From Caballeronia sp. NK8 (GTDB lineage Bacteria; Pseudomonadota; Gammaproteobacteria; Burkholderiales; Burkholderiaceae): 64,000 nt of DNA. The stretch covers positions 62,001-126,000 of the forward strand of contig NZ_AP024325.1 in assembly GCF_018408855.1 (NCBI RefSeq), read 5' to 3'. Every line of letters begins with the position of its first letter. Positions within the stretch are counted from its first letter, which is position 1. Made by a program: the position numbers and the translations under genes. The notes under the pieces were generated by a model that worked only from the letters and a program-made list of their open reading frames with translations, did no database searches and was not told the DNA's origin. Of the stretch, positions 1 through 7,318 are shown one piece after another.

Positions 1-203
1 CCGTCGATCACGCTGCCGTCATCCAGTCCGAAGAGAAACGTGTGGCCGTCCTCCGAGCCCGATTTCGCGTGGATGCGCTGCGCCTCTTTCCACGAGAGCC
101 GCAGACCTTTGTATTCGAGCAGCAACGCGCCGGTTGGCAGATCGGCGAGAGCAAAGACGCCCCGGCCATGAACGGGCGAAGTCCGGACAGTGATTCGACG
201 CAT
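1..203 (-). CDS. SET-domain protein-lysine methyltransferase-like protein (N-terminal part)
   Basis: Only the first 67 codons are inside the window; the gene continues past its left edge. The reading frame starts at the ATG at 203-201 and opens MRRITVRTSPVHGRGVFAL, followed by a LLLEYKG segment. The HGRGVFA motif about 10 residues in, followed by the conserved LEYKG block, is the standard beginning of a SET domain, where the Gly-rich turn contributes to S-adenosylmethionine binding. Short stand-alone bacterial SET proteins of this type are common in Burkholderiaceae; their substrates are largely unknown. The post-SET region cannot be judged because it is missing. It is divergent from the small gene at 294. 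Confidence 0.75.
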   Translation of the reverse strand, partial: MRRITVRTSPVHGRGVFALADLPTGALLLEYKGLRLSWKEAQRIHAKSGSEDGHTFLFGLDDGSVID

Positions 204-293
204 GGTGTGGCGGTTCGCAGTGTGGAGGTTGAATATTTGGTGGAAGGCGTGCTCATCGTTATGATGTGGCCGTCATAAATCGCTGTCACGTCC

Positions 294-497
294 ATGCCCG
301 CAGTTTCCCCCCGCAAGAGCAGGAAGCGCAAGCCGTCACGCGGCTCGCTTGCGCGATATCGCAACCGGATCGTCGAAGTACTCGGGGAGGCGCGCGGCCA
401 GCGCGTGATGATACGGTCGATTCACGACGACGGCGTGGAACGCCGCACCGCCGTGAAGTGGGTCAATCTGCTGCCGCTGGAGACCGAGTTGTTCTAG
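294..497 (+). CDS. small basic protein of unknown function
   Basis: A 67-residue protein beginning MPAVSPRKSRKRKPSRG. The first 20 residues are a run of Lys/Arg/Ser, followed by a compact hydrophobic/charged segment ending KWVNLLPLETELF. The basic tail could contact nucleic acid, but nothing more specific can be read. It is divergent from the SET-domain gene and convergent with the next gene, whose stop lies 7 bp downstream. No clear ribosome binding site is visible. I do not recognise a named family; coding status rests on codon usage, size and its fit between neighbours. Confidence 0.55.
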   Translation: MPAVSPRKSRKRKPSRGSLARYRNRIVEVLGEARGQRVMIRSIHDDGVERRTAVKWVNLLPLETELF

Positions 498-504
498 CGG
501 ACGC

Positions 505-783
505 TCAGTCCCGCAACAATCCCCGCGCCTGTTCGAGCAACGCGGCCGCAGCGAGCATTTCCTTTCTGCCGGCCATCGTCAGCGCGGCGATCGCGGTGTC
601 CTTGAACAGCTCATCGTTGGACGTGACCCGCGCGCCAGCGTCACCGACACGCCCCTGACGCAGCCGGAAAAACGCCACCGTCTCGAACGCCTGCGCGCGT
701 AGCGCCTCGCCCGACGCGGCCGCGACCAGTTCCGCCGCGCCGGTCAACTGGGCGAGCGCGCCGTCAAAATCTGCACGTTCCAT
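505..783 (-). CDS. small alpha-helical protein of unknown function
   Basis: A 92-residue protein starting MERADFDGALAQLTGAAE, chosen because this ATG begins the only coherent, Ala/Leu/Glu-rich stretch in the frame and lies just before the divergent gene at 854. The whole sequence looks helical (AAELVAAASGEALRAQAFE; ALLEQARGLLRD) with no signal peptide or membrane segment, so it is probably a small cytoplasmic protein. The 70 bp between it and the plus-strand oxidase at 854 would hold both promoters. No family is recognised. Confidence 0.65.
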   Translation of the reverse strand: MERADFDGALAQLTGAAELVAAASGEALRAQAFETVAFFRLRQGRVGDAGARVTSNDELFKDTAIAALTMAGRKEMLAAAALLEQARGLLRD

Positions 784-853
784 CGTCGTCTCCCAAATCT
801 GGTTCACACTATCGCATCTGACCACAACGCGAAACAACGAACGGAGACGATGC

Positions 854-2242
854 ATGGCAGTCAACGAAGCGGTAATGGCATTGCGTGAAGCGCTCGGAGC
901 GCAGGTCGTGGCGCTGCCCGATGAATTCGGCGACAGGCGCGTCGTGGACTGGAGCGGCCTGCCCGGCGCGACGCCGCTCGCGATCATCCGCGCGCGCACC
1001 ACCGATGATGTCGCGAAAGCGCTCGCGATCTGCTCGAAGCACAGGCAACCGGTTGTCACGCAAGGCGGTCTCACGGGCCTCGTCGGCGGTGCGAACGCGC
1101 TCGGCGGCGAAGTGGCGCTGAGTCTCGAGCGCATGAACCGCATCGTCGAAATCGATGAAGTCTCCGCGACCATGACCGTCGAAGCCGGCACGCCGCTGCA
1201 AGTGGTTCAGGAGGCGGCGAGCGCGGCGGGCTTCTACTTTCCGCTCGATCTCGGCGCGCGCGGCAGTTGCTCGATCGGCGGCAATCTCGCAACGAACGCG
1301 GGCGGCAACCGCGTCATCAAGTACGGCATGATGCGCGATCAGGTGCTCGGCGTCGAAGCGGTGCTGGCGAGCGGCGAGATCGTCGGCGGACTTAACAAGA
1401 TGATCAAGAACAACAGCGGCTACGACTTGCGGCATCTGTTGATCGGCAGCGAAGGCACGCTCGCAGTGATCACGCGCGTCGTGTTGCGCTTGCGCCCGAA
1501 GCCAACCGCGAGCTCCACCGCATGGTGCGGCCTGCCGGATTTCGCCGCCGTCACCACGCTGCTCACGCGCGCGCAGGCGGGACTCGCGCCGGGCGTGTCC
1601 GCGTTCGAAGTGATGTGGGCGGGCTATCACGACACCGTCATCGCGAATCTGAAGAATCTGCGCGCGCCGCTCGCCGATGCGCATCCGTTCTACGTGCTGC
1701 TGGAAAGCGTCGGCACCGATCCCGCGCGGCACGGCGAAGCCTTCGAGGAGTTTCTCGGCGGCATGCTCGAAGCAGGCATCGTGACCGATGCGGCGATCGC
1801 ATCGAACGAGGCGCACGCGCGTGATTTCTGGGCGATCCGCGATGCGCCTGGCGAATACGATCGCTTCATCCCGAACCACGCGGCGTATGACGTGAGCTTT
1901 TCCATCGCGCAGGTCGGCGATGCGGCCGCGCAATGCGAGGCGCGTCTGCGCGCGCGCTGGCCCGACGCGATTGTGATGACCTACGGCCATCTGGGCGACG
2001 GCAATATTCACATCGTCGTGGATATTCCGGGCAGAGGAAAGCAGGACCATGACGATGTCGACGCCGTCGTCTACGACGTCACGCGCGCGTTCGAAGGCTC
2101 GATTTCGGCGGAGCACGGCATCGGCCTGAAGAAGCGCGCGTATCTGCATCTCGCGCGCCGCGAAGCCGATATCGCGTCGATGCGCGCGATCAAGGCGGCG
2201 CTCGATCCGCACGGATTGCTCAATCCGGGCAAGGTGTTCTAG
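854..2242 (+). CDS. FAD-binding oxidoreductase, GlcD/D-lactate dehydrogenase type
   Basis: A 462-residue flavoprotein of the vanillyl-alcohol-oxidase (PCMH) fold. The N-terminal FAD-binding part (about residues 40-215) contains PVVTQGGLTGLVGGAN, GSCSIGGNLATNAGGNRVIKYG and LLIGSEGTLAVIT, the usual pyrophosphate- and flavin-contact segments. The C-terminal FAD-oxidase_C part has YGHLGDGNIHIVV and SAEHGIGLKK, the conserved His/Asn/Glu clusters of GlcD, D-lactate and D-2-hydroxyglutarate dehydrogenases. It therefore should oxidise a D-2-hydroxy acid and pass electrons to a cytochrome or quinone acceptor; the exact substrate is not predictable. Length matches the family. It ends in a TAG that shares the four bases CTAG with the stop of the convergent transporter gene. 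Confidence 0.88.
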   Translation: MAVNEAVMALREALGAQVVALPDEFGDRRVVDWSGLPGATPLAIIRARTTDDVAKALAICSKHRQPVVTQGGLTGLVGGANALGGEVALSLERMNRIVEIDEVSATMTVEAGTPLQVVQEAASAAGFYFPLDLGARGSCSIGGNLATNAGGNRVIKYGMMRDQVLGVEAVLASGEIVGGLNKMIKNNSGYDLRHLLIGSEGTLAVITRVVLRLRPKPTASSTAWCGLPDFAAVTTLLTRAQAGLAPGVSAFEVMWAGYHDTVIANLKNLRAPLADAHPFYVLLESVGTDPARHGEAFEEFLGGMLEAGIVTDAAIASNEAHARDFWAIRDAPGEYDRFIPNHAAYDVSFSIAQVGDAAAQCEARLRARWPDAIVMTYGHLGDGNIHIVVDIPGRGKQDHDDVDAVVYDVTRAFEGSISAEHGIGLKKRAYLHLARREADIASMRAIKAALDPHGLLNPGKVF

Positions 2243-3294
2243 CCGCGCTCGTGCGAATGCCGGTGATGGATGTCCGGAAAGTGCGCGTGCGTATGCGTGA
2301 TCGGCAGATGCACGTGCGGATGCGTATGCGGTTCGTCGCCGGCATACGGAAAGTCGTGCGCGTGCCGATGATGCTCGTCATGCACATGCCGATGCACATG
2401 CTCCAGCCGTTCGTGCGTGTGTTCGTGTTCGTGCCGTTCGCGCACGTGCAGCCACACGCCGAGCGCCATCAGCGCGGCGGCGATCCAGAACGCCGCGCCC
2501 GGCGCGTGCGGCCACATCGCGAGCGCGAGCGCGACGCCGAACACGGGCGCGACCGAGAAATACGCGCCCGTGCGCGCGGTGCCGAGATGGCGCAGCGCGA
2601 TCACGAATAGCACGAGACTCACGCCATAGCCGCCGAAGCCCGTCGTCATCGCGCCGAGGACGATATGCGGCGCGGGCAGACCCGCGCCCATCGCGAGCGC
2701 GATACCGAGATTCACCGCCCCGGCGACGAGTCCTTTTGCGCACGCGATCAGCGTGGCGTCGGCGCTCGAGATTCTGCGCGTCAGATTGTTGTCGATGGCC
2801 CAGCAGAGACACGCCAGCGCGATCAGCAGCGCACCCGCCGATATGCCGCTCGGGCCAGGTTCCCACGCCAGCACGACCCCGCCCGCGACGATCGCGGCCA
2901 TGCCGAGAAACACCGGCAGATCGACGTTCTCGCGAAATACGATCCACGCGATCGCCGCCGTCAGCACGCCTTCCAGGTTGAGCAGGAGCGCGCTCGTCGC
3001 GGCGGGCGTGGTCGTCAGGCCGAGCATCAGCAGCGCCGGTCCGGCGACGCCGCCGAACGCGATCGCGCCGAGCAGCCAGGCCAGTTCCCGTGCGCCCACG
3101 CCTTTGTCCTTCTCGCGCCAGAACCGGCGGCCGAGCAGCACCGCGCCGAGGCCGATACCGCTGCCGAGATAGAACAGGCCCGCGACCATGAACGGCGGCA
3201 TCGGGCCGAGCAGCGCTTTCGCGATCGGCGTGGTCGCGCCGAACAGCGCGGCGGCGCCGAGCGCAGTGAGGATCGCGGTGAAACGGCTTTGCAT
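2239..3294 (-). CDS. EamA/DMT-family transporter with histidine-rich C-terminal tail
   Basis: A 351-residue membrane protein. The first about 282 residues form two EamA repeats with roughly ten hydrophobic segments (for example ALGAAALFGATTPIAKALLG at the start and AFWIAAALMALGVWLHV at the end), typical of drug/metabolite transporters. What is unusual is the last 69 residues, of which I count 24 His arranged as HxH and HH clusters (RHEHEHTHERLEH, DEHHRHAHD, HTHPHVH, THTHAH, IHHRHSHE). Such tails bind Zn, Ni or Co in metal transporters and chaperones, so a metal-linked substrate or regulation is likely, although EamA proteins themselves mostly move organic solutes. It is convergent with the oxidase gene, overlapping by CTAG. 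Confidence 0.85.
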   Translation of the reverse strand: MQSRFTAILTALGAAALFGATTPIAKALLGPMPPFMVAGLFYLGSGIGLGAVLLGRRFWREKDKGVGARELAWLLGAIAFGGVAGPALLMLGLTTTPAATSALLLNLEGVLTAAIAWIVFRENVDLPVFLGMAAIVAGGVVLAWEPGPSGISAGALLIALACLCWAIDNNLTRRISSADATLIACAKGLVAGAVNLGIALAMGAGLPAPHIVLGAMTTGFGGYGVSLVLFVIALRHLGTARTGAYFSVAPVFGVALALAMWPHAPGAAFWIAAALMALGVWLHVRERHEHEHTHERLEHVHRHVHDEHHRHAHDFPYAGDEPHTHPHVHLPITHTHAHFPDIHHRHSHERG

Positions 3295-3443
3295 CTCGCG
3301 GCCTTTGAATGTGCGATGACGTCTGGAAGTGTAGTCCGCGCCGATTGATCCGACGTTACGCGCGCCCCGTTCTCATTCTTCGCTCATTTTCGACGCGCAG
3401 AATGCCCTCCATCGAAAGACAACAGCAACCCAGGAGACGAGAA

Positions 3444-3725
3444 ATGAAAGCGATCAGATACGCGATAGTGGCAGCCAAACTGACTTTCGGTCTGGCGACG
3501 GTGGCGCAGGCGCATCCGTTCATCGGCGTGGGCATCATCGGCGGTCCGGAGTTTCCGGTCGCCTCCAGCGCGCAGAGCGCGCCGCCGCTGCCGGTCTATG
3601 CCCGCGCGACGGATTCTGGCCCCGCGCCGCTGCCGCTCGACGCGCCGCCGGTACGGTACGCGCAGCCGGCCATCGGCAATATCGCGTCGATCATGGGGCA
3701 CGCGAATGCTCAGGACGGCGTGTGA
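3444..3725 (+). CDS. small secreted protein of unknown function
   Basis: A 93-residue protein. The start at 3444 is preceded by CAGGAG, with good spacing, and gives a clean signal peptide, MKAIRYAIVAAKLTFGLATV then AQA-HPF, with a signal peptidase I site. The frame is open further upstream but without a comparable start. The mature part is Pro/Ala-rich and short (GVGIIGGPEFPV, LPLDAPPVRYAQPAIGN) with no cysteine, so it is likely a small periplasmic or extracellular protein. Similar short exported Pro-rich proteins are common in Burkholderia and have no assigned role. Confidence 0.7.
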   Translation: MKAIRYAIVAAKLTFGLATVAQAHPFIGVGIIGGPEFPVASSAQSAPPLPVYARATDSGPAPLPLDAPPVRYAQPAIGNIASIMGHANAQDGV

Positions 3726-3800
3726 CGATGCTAATCGCGCTCACATCGACGCGAAAAGGATTCGTTTGTGCCGTCGCGCGTGCAGCGTTAGCCTGATCGC

Positions 3801-4139
3801 ATGACAAAAACCATCGACTACGCCGCAATCGCCGACGCCGCGCGCGACGGCTACATGAACCGCGTCATCGCGAACGTGAACGATCACGACGTCCACATCA
3901 GCGTGATGGACGCGCCCTTCCAATGGCACTTCCATCCGAATTCCGACGAGACTTTCGTGTCAGTGGAGGGTACGTTGATCATCGAGTTCGAGGACGGCGC
4001 CGTCGAATTGAGCGCGGGACAATTGCTGACCGTGCCCGCGGGCAAACTTCATTGCACGCGGCCGGGCGGCGCGCGATCGGTCAACCTGACCATCGAGAAA
4101 ACGGACACCGAAACGGTGTTCTGCGACGCGCCGAACTAG
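3801..4139 (+). CDS. cupin-domain protein
   Basis: A 112-residue single-domain cupin. Motif 1 appears as WHFHPNSDETFVSVEG (two His and a Glu expected to bind a metal) and motif 2 as LTVPAGKLHCTRP with the third metal His. The domain fills almost the whole protein, as in small stand-alone cupins that act as mannose-6-phosphate-isomerase-like or unknown sugar or dioxygenase enzymes. The substrate is not predictable. Its TAG stop shares CTAG with the stop of the LysR gene on the opposite strand. Confidence 0.85.
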   Translation: MTKTIDYAAIADAARDGYMNRVIANVNDHDVHISVMDAPFQWHFHPNSDETFVSVEGTLIIEFEDGAVELSAGQLLTVPAGKLHCTRPGGARSVNLTIEKTDTETVFCDAPN

Positions 4140-5038
4140 CGCGCCGCGCGCGTTTCCAGATGTTCCACGAGGCGCTGCGCCGCAGGCTGCAACGAATCGA
4201 AATCCCTGAAGCACACGACGAAGCGGCGTTTCGCGAAGGCATCCGATAGCGGCACGGCTTCGACACCTAGCGCCTGCCGGTAGGTTCCAGCCACTTCCAT
4301 CGGCACGACGCTGATGCCCAGTCCCGCCGCGACGACGCGAAACGCCGCGTCGAAGCTCGACACGATCACGCGATACGACATCGTCTTGCCGGCCTGCGCC
4401 GCCGCGCGCTGCAACATCGTGTGCACGGCCGTCGCCGGCGGCAGTCCGACGTGCTCGAACGCCAGCGATTCCTCGAAGCTCACCGTGCGCCGCCGCGCGA
4501 ACGGATGATCGGCGGGCACCGCGAGCGCGAGCTGATCGTGCCGATACGCGCGATGCTGCAAGCCGCGCAGATCGACGCTGTCCCAGCACACGCCCACCGA
4601 CGCCACGCCTTCGCGCAGTTGCCGTACGAGATCGTGCGACAGGCGCTCTTCCACATCGACCTTGATGTTCTGATTCGCGGGCTCGCGCATGAACGCGGCG
4701 ATATCGTCGAGCAGCGCTTCCGCAATCGCCGATGCCGACGCGCATATGCTCACGCGCCCCATCAGACCGCCGCCGAACGCGGCGACATCGTTGGCGATGC
4801 GCTCCATCGTGAAAAGCACGCTGCGCGCGTGCTCCAGCAGCGCCATGCCTGCGGGCGTCGGTTCGACGCCGCGCCGCGAGCGCGACAGAAGCGGCACGCC
4901 GAGCGACGTCTCCAGCTGCGCGATGCGCTTGCTGATCGCCGAAGGCTCGATATGCGATTCCTGCGCCGCGCGCGCGATGTTCTGGTGCTCGCAAACTGTC
5001 ACGAATAGACGCAGCGTTTTCAGGTCGATGTCGCGCAT
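4136..5038 (-). CDS. LysR-family transcriptional regulator
   Basis: A 300-residue LysR regulator. The winged helix-turn-helix is at residues 1-62 (LKTLRLFVTVCEHQNIARAA, then EPSAISKRIAQLE and the wing LSRSRRGVEPTPAG), followed by a LysR substrate-binding domain to the C-terminus. I chose MRDIDLKTLR as the start because it gives the standard N-terminal distance; an in-frame ATG 13 codons upstream is possible. It is divergent from the HMG-CoA-lyase-like operon at 5162 with a 123-bp gap, the usual arrangement for a LysR protein controlling the neighbouring operon and itself. Confidence 0.9.
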   Translation of the reverse strand: MRDIDLKTLRLFVTVCEHQNIARAAQESHIEPSAISKRIAQLETSLGVPLLSRSRRGVEPTPAGMALLEHARSVLFTMERIANDVAAFGGGLMGRVSICASASAIAEALLDDIAAFMREPANQNIKVDVEERLSHDLVRQLREGVASVGVCWDSVDLRGLQHRAYRHDQLALAVPADHPFARRRTVSFEESLAFEHVGLPPATAVHTMLQRAAAQAGKTMSYRVIVSSFDAAFRVVAAGLGISVVPMEVAGTYRQALGVEAVPLSDAFAKRRFVVCFRDFDSLQPAAQRLVEHLETRAAR

Positions 5039-5092
5039 GGCAGGGCGGTTTCCTCTGACGTTCCGAACGGGAAGCATGAGCCTTCCAAAATA

Positions 5093-5113
5093 CCGCTTTA
5101 ATGGCATTTGCGG
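5093..5113. promoter_or_regulatory. possible LysR operator between divergent genes
   Basis: In the 123-bp gap between the LysR gene and the 5162 operon there is an interrupted inverted repeat, CCGC (5093-5096) and GCGG (5110-5113), 13 bases apart. This size and position fit a LysR recognition site, but the repeat arms are short and the match could be chance. Confidence 0.3.
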
Positions 5114-5161
5114 AATCTCTAAAGTCGAACCCATACACACAAAAGACTCGGAGACAAAGCC

Positions 5162-6103
5162 ATGCCCGCGTTCCCCCAGCGCGCCGTGATCCGCGAAGTC
5201 GGCTTGCGCGACGGCCTGCAAAGCATTCGAACGGTCGTCCCGACCGCTCGCAAGATCGAATGGATCGGCGACGCCTACGCCGCCGGCCAGCGCGAAATCG
5301 AAGTCGGCTCGTTCGTGCCCGCGCGCCTTCTGCCGCAACTTGCCGACACCGCCGAACTCGTCACCTACGCGAAGACGCTGCCGGGCCTTTTCGTATCCGT
5401 GCTCGTGCCGAATCTCAAGGGCGCGGAGCGCGCCATCGAAACACACGCCGATCTGATGCTCGTGCCGCTTTCCGCGAGCCGCGCGCACAGTCTCGCGAAT
5501 CTGCGCAAGACGCCGGAAGAAGTCGTCGACGAAGTGGCGCGCATGCGCGCCGCGCGCGATGCGTCGGGCGCGAAGACGCTGATCGAAGGCGGCATCGGCA
5601 CCGCGTTCGGCTGCACGATCCAGGGCCATGTCGATCACGCCGATGTGCTGCGCTACATGCAGGCGCTGCTCGATGCCGGCGCGGACCGTGTGAGCATCGC
5701 CGATACGGTCGGTTACGCCGGTCCGCGCGCCGTGCGCGATCTGTTCGAGAAGGCGCGCGCCATCGCGGGCGAGCGCTTGTGGTGCGGCCACTTTCACGAC
5801 ACGCGCGGCCTCGCGCTCGCCAACGTCTGCGCCGCCCTCGAAACCGGCGTCGCGCGCTTCGATGCGACGCTCGCGGGTATCGGCGGCTGTCCGCATGCGC
5901 CGGGCGCGAGCGGCAATGCATCGAGCGAGGATCTCGCGTTCATGCTCGCCGACATGGGCATCGAAACCGGCATCGACATTCCAGCCTTGCTGACCCTGCG
6001 CGCGAAGCTCGCGCATTGGCTCGACGGCGAAACGCTGCGCGGCGCGCTCGCGCTCGCGGGCTTGCCGGTCACTTACGGATCGAACGCTGCAATCGCAGCC
6101 TGA
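5162..6103 (+). CDS. hydroxymethylglutaryl-CoA lyase family protein
   Basis: A 313-residue TIM-barrel lyase. VGLRDGLQ at residues 13-20 carries the catalytic Arg16 and metal ligand Asp17 typical of HMG-CoA lyase and related enzymes; GHFHDTRGLALAN holds the other metal-binding His pair; GGCPHAPGASGN contains the catalytic Cys243 in the mobile loop. It should cleave a 3-hydroxy-3-methyl-acyl-CoA such as HMG-CoA or citramalyl-CoA to acetyl-CoA and a keto acid. It is the first gene of an operon with a CaiB/BaiF CoA-transferase (7 bp gap) and an MFS transporter, so the likely pathway is uptake, CoA activation and cleavage of a branched dicarboxylic acid; the LysR gene faces away. The exact acid is inference. 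Confidence 0.88.
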   Translation: MPAFPQRAVIREVGLRDGLQSIRTVVPTARKIEWIGDAYAAGQREIEVGSFVPARLLPQLADTAELVTYAKTLPGLFVSVLVPNLKGAERAIETHADLMLVPLSASRAHSLANLRKTPEEVVDEVARMRAARDASGAKTLIEGGIGTAFGCTIQGHVDHADVLRYMQALLDAGADRVSIADTVGYAGPRAVRDLFEKARAIAGERLWCGHFHDTRGLALANVCAALETGVARFDATLAGIGGCPHAPGASGNASSEDLAFMLADMGIETGIDIPALLTLRAKLAHWLDGETLRGALALAGLPVTYGSNAAIAA

Positions 6104-6110
6104 GGACGAT

Positions 6111-7259
6111 ATGAACCATTCAACCCTGCCGCTCGAAGGCATTCGCGTGATCGAGTTCACGCATATGGTGATGGGCCCGACCTGCGGCATGATCCTCGCG
6201 GATCTCGGCGCGGAAGTCATCAAGATCGAACCGCCCGGCGGCGACAAGACGCGCAATCTGCCGGGCCTCGGCATTGGCTTCTTTCGCTCGTTCAATCGCA
6301 ACAAGAAGAGCGTCGTCCTCGACATCAACACGGACGAGGGCCGCGAAGCCGCGATCGAACTGATCGGCGAATGCGACGTGCTGCTCGAAAATTTCCGCCC
6401 CGGCCTGATGGCGAAATTCGGGCTGGATTACGACACGCTATCGAAGGCGCATCCGAAACTCATCTACGTGTCGCACAAAGGCTTCCTTCCCGGCCCGTAC
6501 GAAAAGCGTCTCGCGCTCGACGAAGTCGTGCAGATGATGGGCGGCCTCGCGTACATGACCGGTCCGGCGGGGCGGCCACTGCGCGCCGGGACCTCGGTGA
6601 ACGACATCATGGGCGGCATGTTCGGCGCGATCGGCGTGCTCGCCGCGCTGCGCGAACGCGATCTCACCGGACGCGGCCAGGAAGTGCAGAGCGCGCTGTT
6701 CGAGAACTGCGTATTTCTTTCCTCGCAGCACATGCAGCAATACGCGATGACGCGTGAAGCGCCGCCGCCGATGCCCTCGCGCGTGTCGGCGTGGAGCGTG
6801 TACGACGTGTTCACGCTGGCCGGGGGCGAGCAGTTGTTCATCGGCGCGGTGAGCGACAAGCAGTTCGTCACGCTGTGCGATGTGCTCGAACGGTCCGACC
6901 TCGCGCAGGAACCCGGCTTCGCGACCAACGCGATGCGCGTCGCGGTGCGTCCGCATCTGCTGGAACGGCTCGGCGAGATCCTCGCGCATCATCGCGCGGA
7001 CGAACTCGCGCCGAAGCTCGAAGCGGCCGGTATTCCCTACGCGCCGATCATGCGCCCCGAGCAACTGCTCGACGATCCGCATCTGAAGGCGAGCGGCGGC
7101 CTCGTGCCGATGCAGACCGACGACGGTGGCACCACCGACGTCGTATTGCTGCCGCTCACGATGGGCGGCCGGCGCCCCGGCGTGCGGCAACCGCTCGCGC
7201 GCGTCGGCGAGCATACCGACGAAGTGCTGGGACGGCTCAAGAAGAACGTCACGGCATGA
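6111..7259 (+). CDS. CaiB/BaiF family CoA-transferase
   Basis: A 382-residue class III CoA-transferase. The N-terminus GIRVIEFTHMVMGPTCGMI and LADLGAEVIKIEPP is the characteristic first block; the segment RAGTSVNDIMGGMFGAIGVL contains the Asp that forms the aspartyl-CoA thioester in this family. Length is typical. It starts 7 bp after the lyase stop and should move CoA between a donor acyl-CoA (often succinyl-CoA) and a free organic acid that the lyase then cleaves. Together with the lyase, the gene pair resembles citramalate- or HMG-type catabolic modules. The substrate is not determined by sequence. Confidence 0.88.
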   Translation: MNHSTLPLEGIRVIEFTHMVMGPTCGMILADLGAEVIKIEPPGGDKTRNLPGLGIGFFRSFNRNKKSVVLDINTDEGREAAIELIGECDVLLENFRPGLMAKFGLDYDTLSKAHPKLIYVSHKGFLPGPYEKRLALDEVVQMMGGLAYMTGPAGRPLRAGTSVNDIMGGMFGAIGVLAALRERDLTGRGQEVQSALFENCVFLSSQHMQQYAMTREAPPPMPSRVSAWSVYDVFTLAGGEQLFIGAVSDKQFVTLCDVLERSDLAQEPGFATNAMRVAVRPHLLERLGEILAHHRADELAPKLEAAGIPYAPIMRPEQLLDDPHLKASGGLVPMQTDDGGTTDVVLLPLTMGGRRPGVRQPLARVGEHTDEVLGRLKKNVTA

Positions 7260-7318
7260 AGCATCGCGACGAGCGCATACAAAAAGCCAGCGCCATCGCC
7301 CACTCAGGAGACACAGCA

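Noticed and set aside
8..364. 118-codon minus-strand frame at the left edge
   Set aside because: It overlaps the better-supported SET-domain frame and has no recognisable sequence.
809..2212. 467-codon frame opposite the FAD-linked oxidase
   Set aside because: Antisense shadow caused by high GC at third positions; the plus-strand frame has full family motifs.
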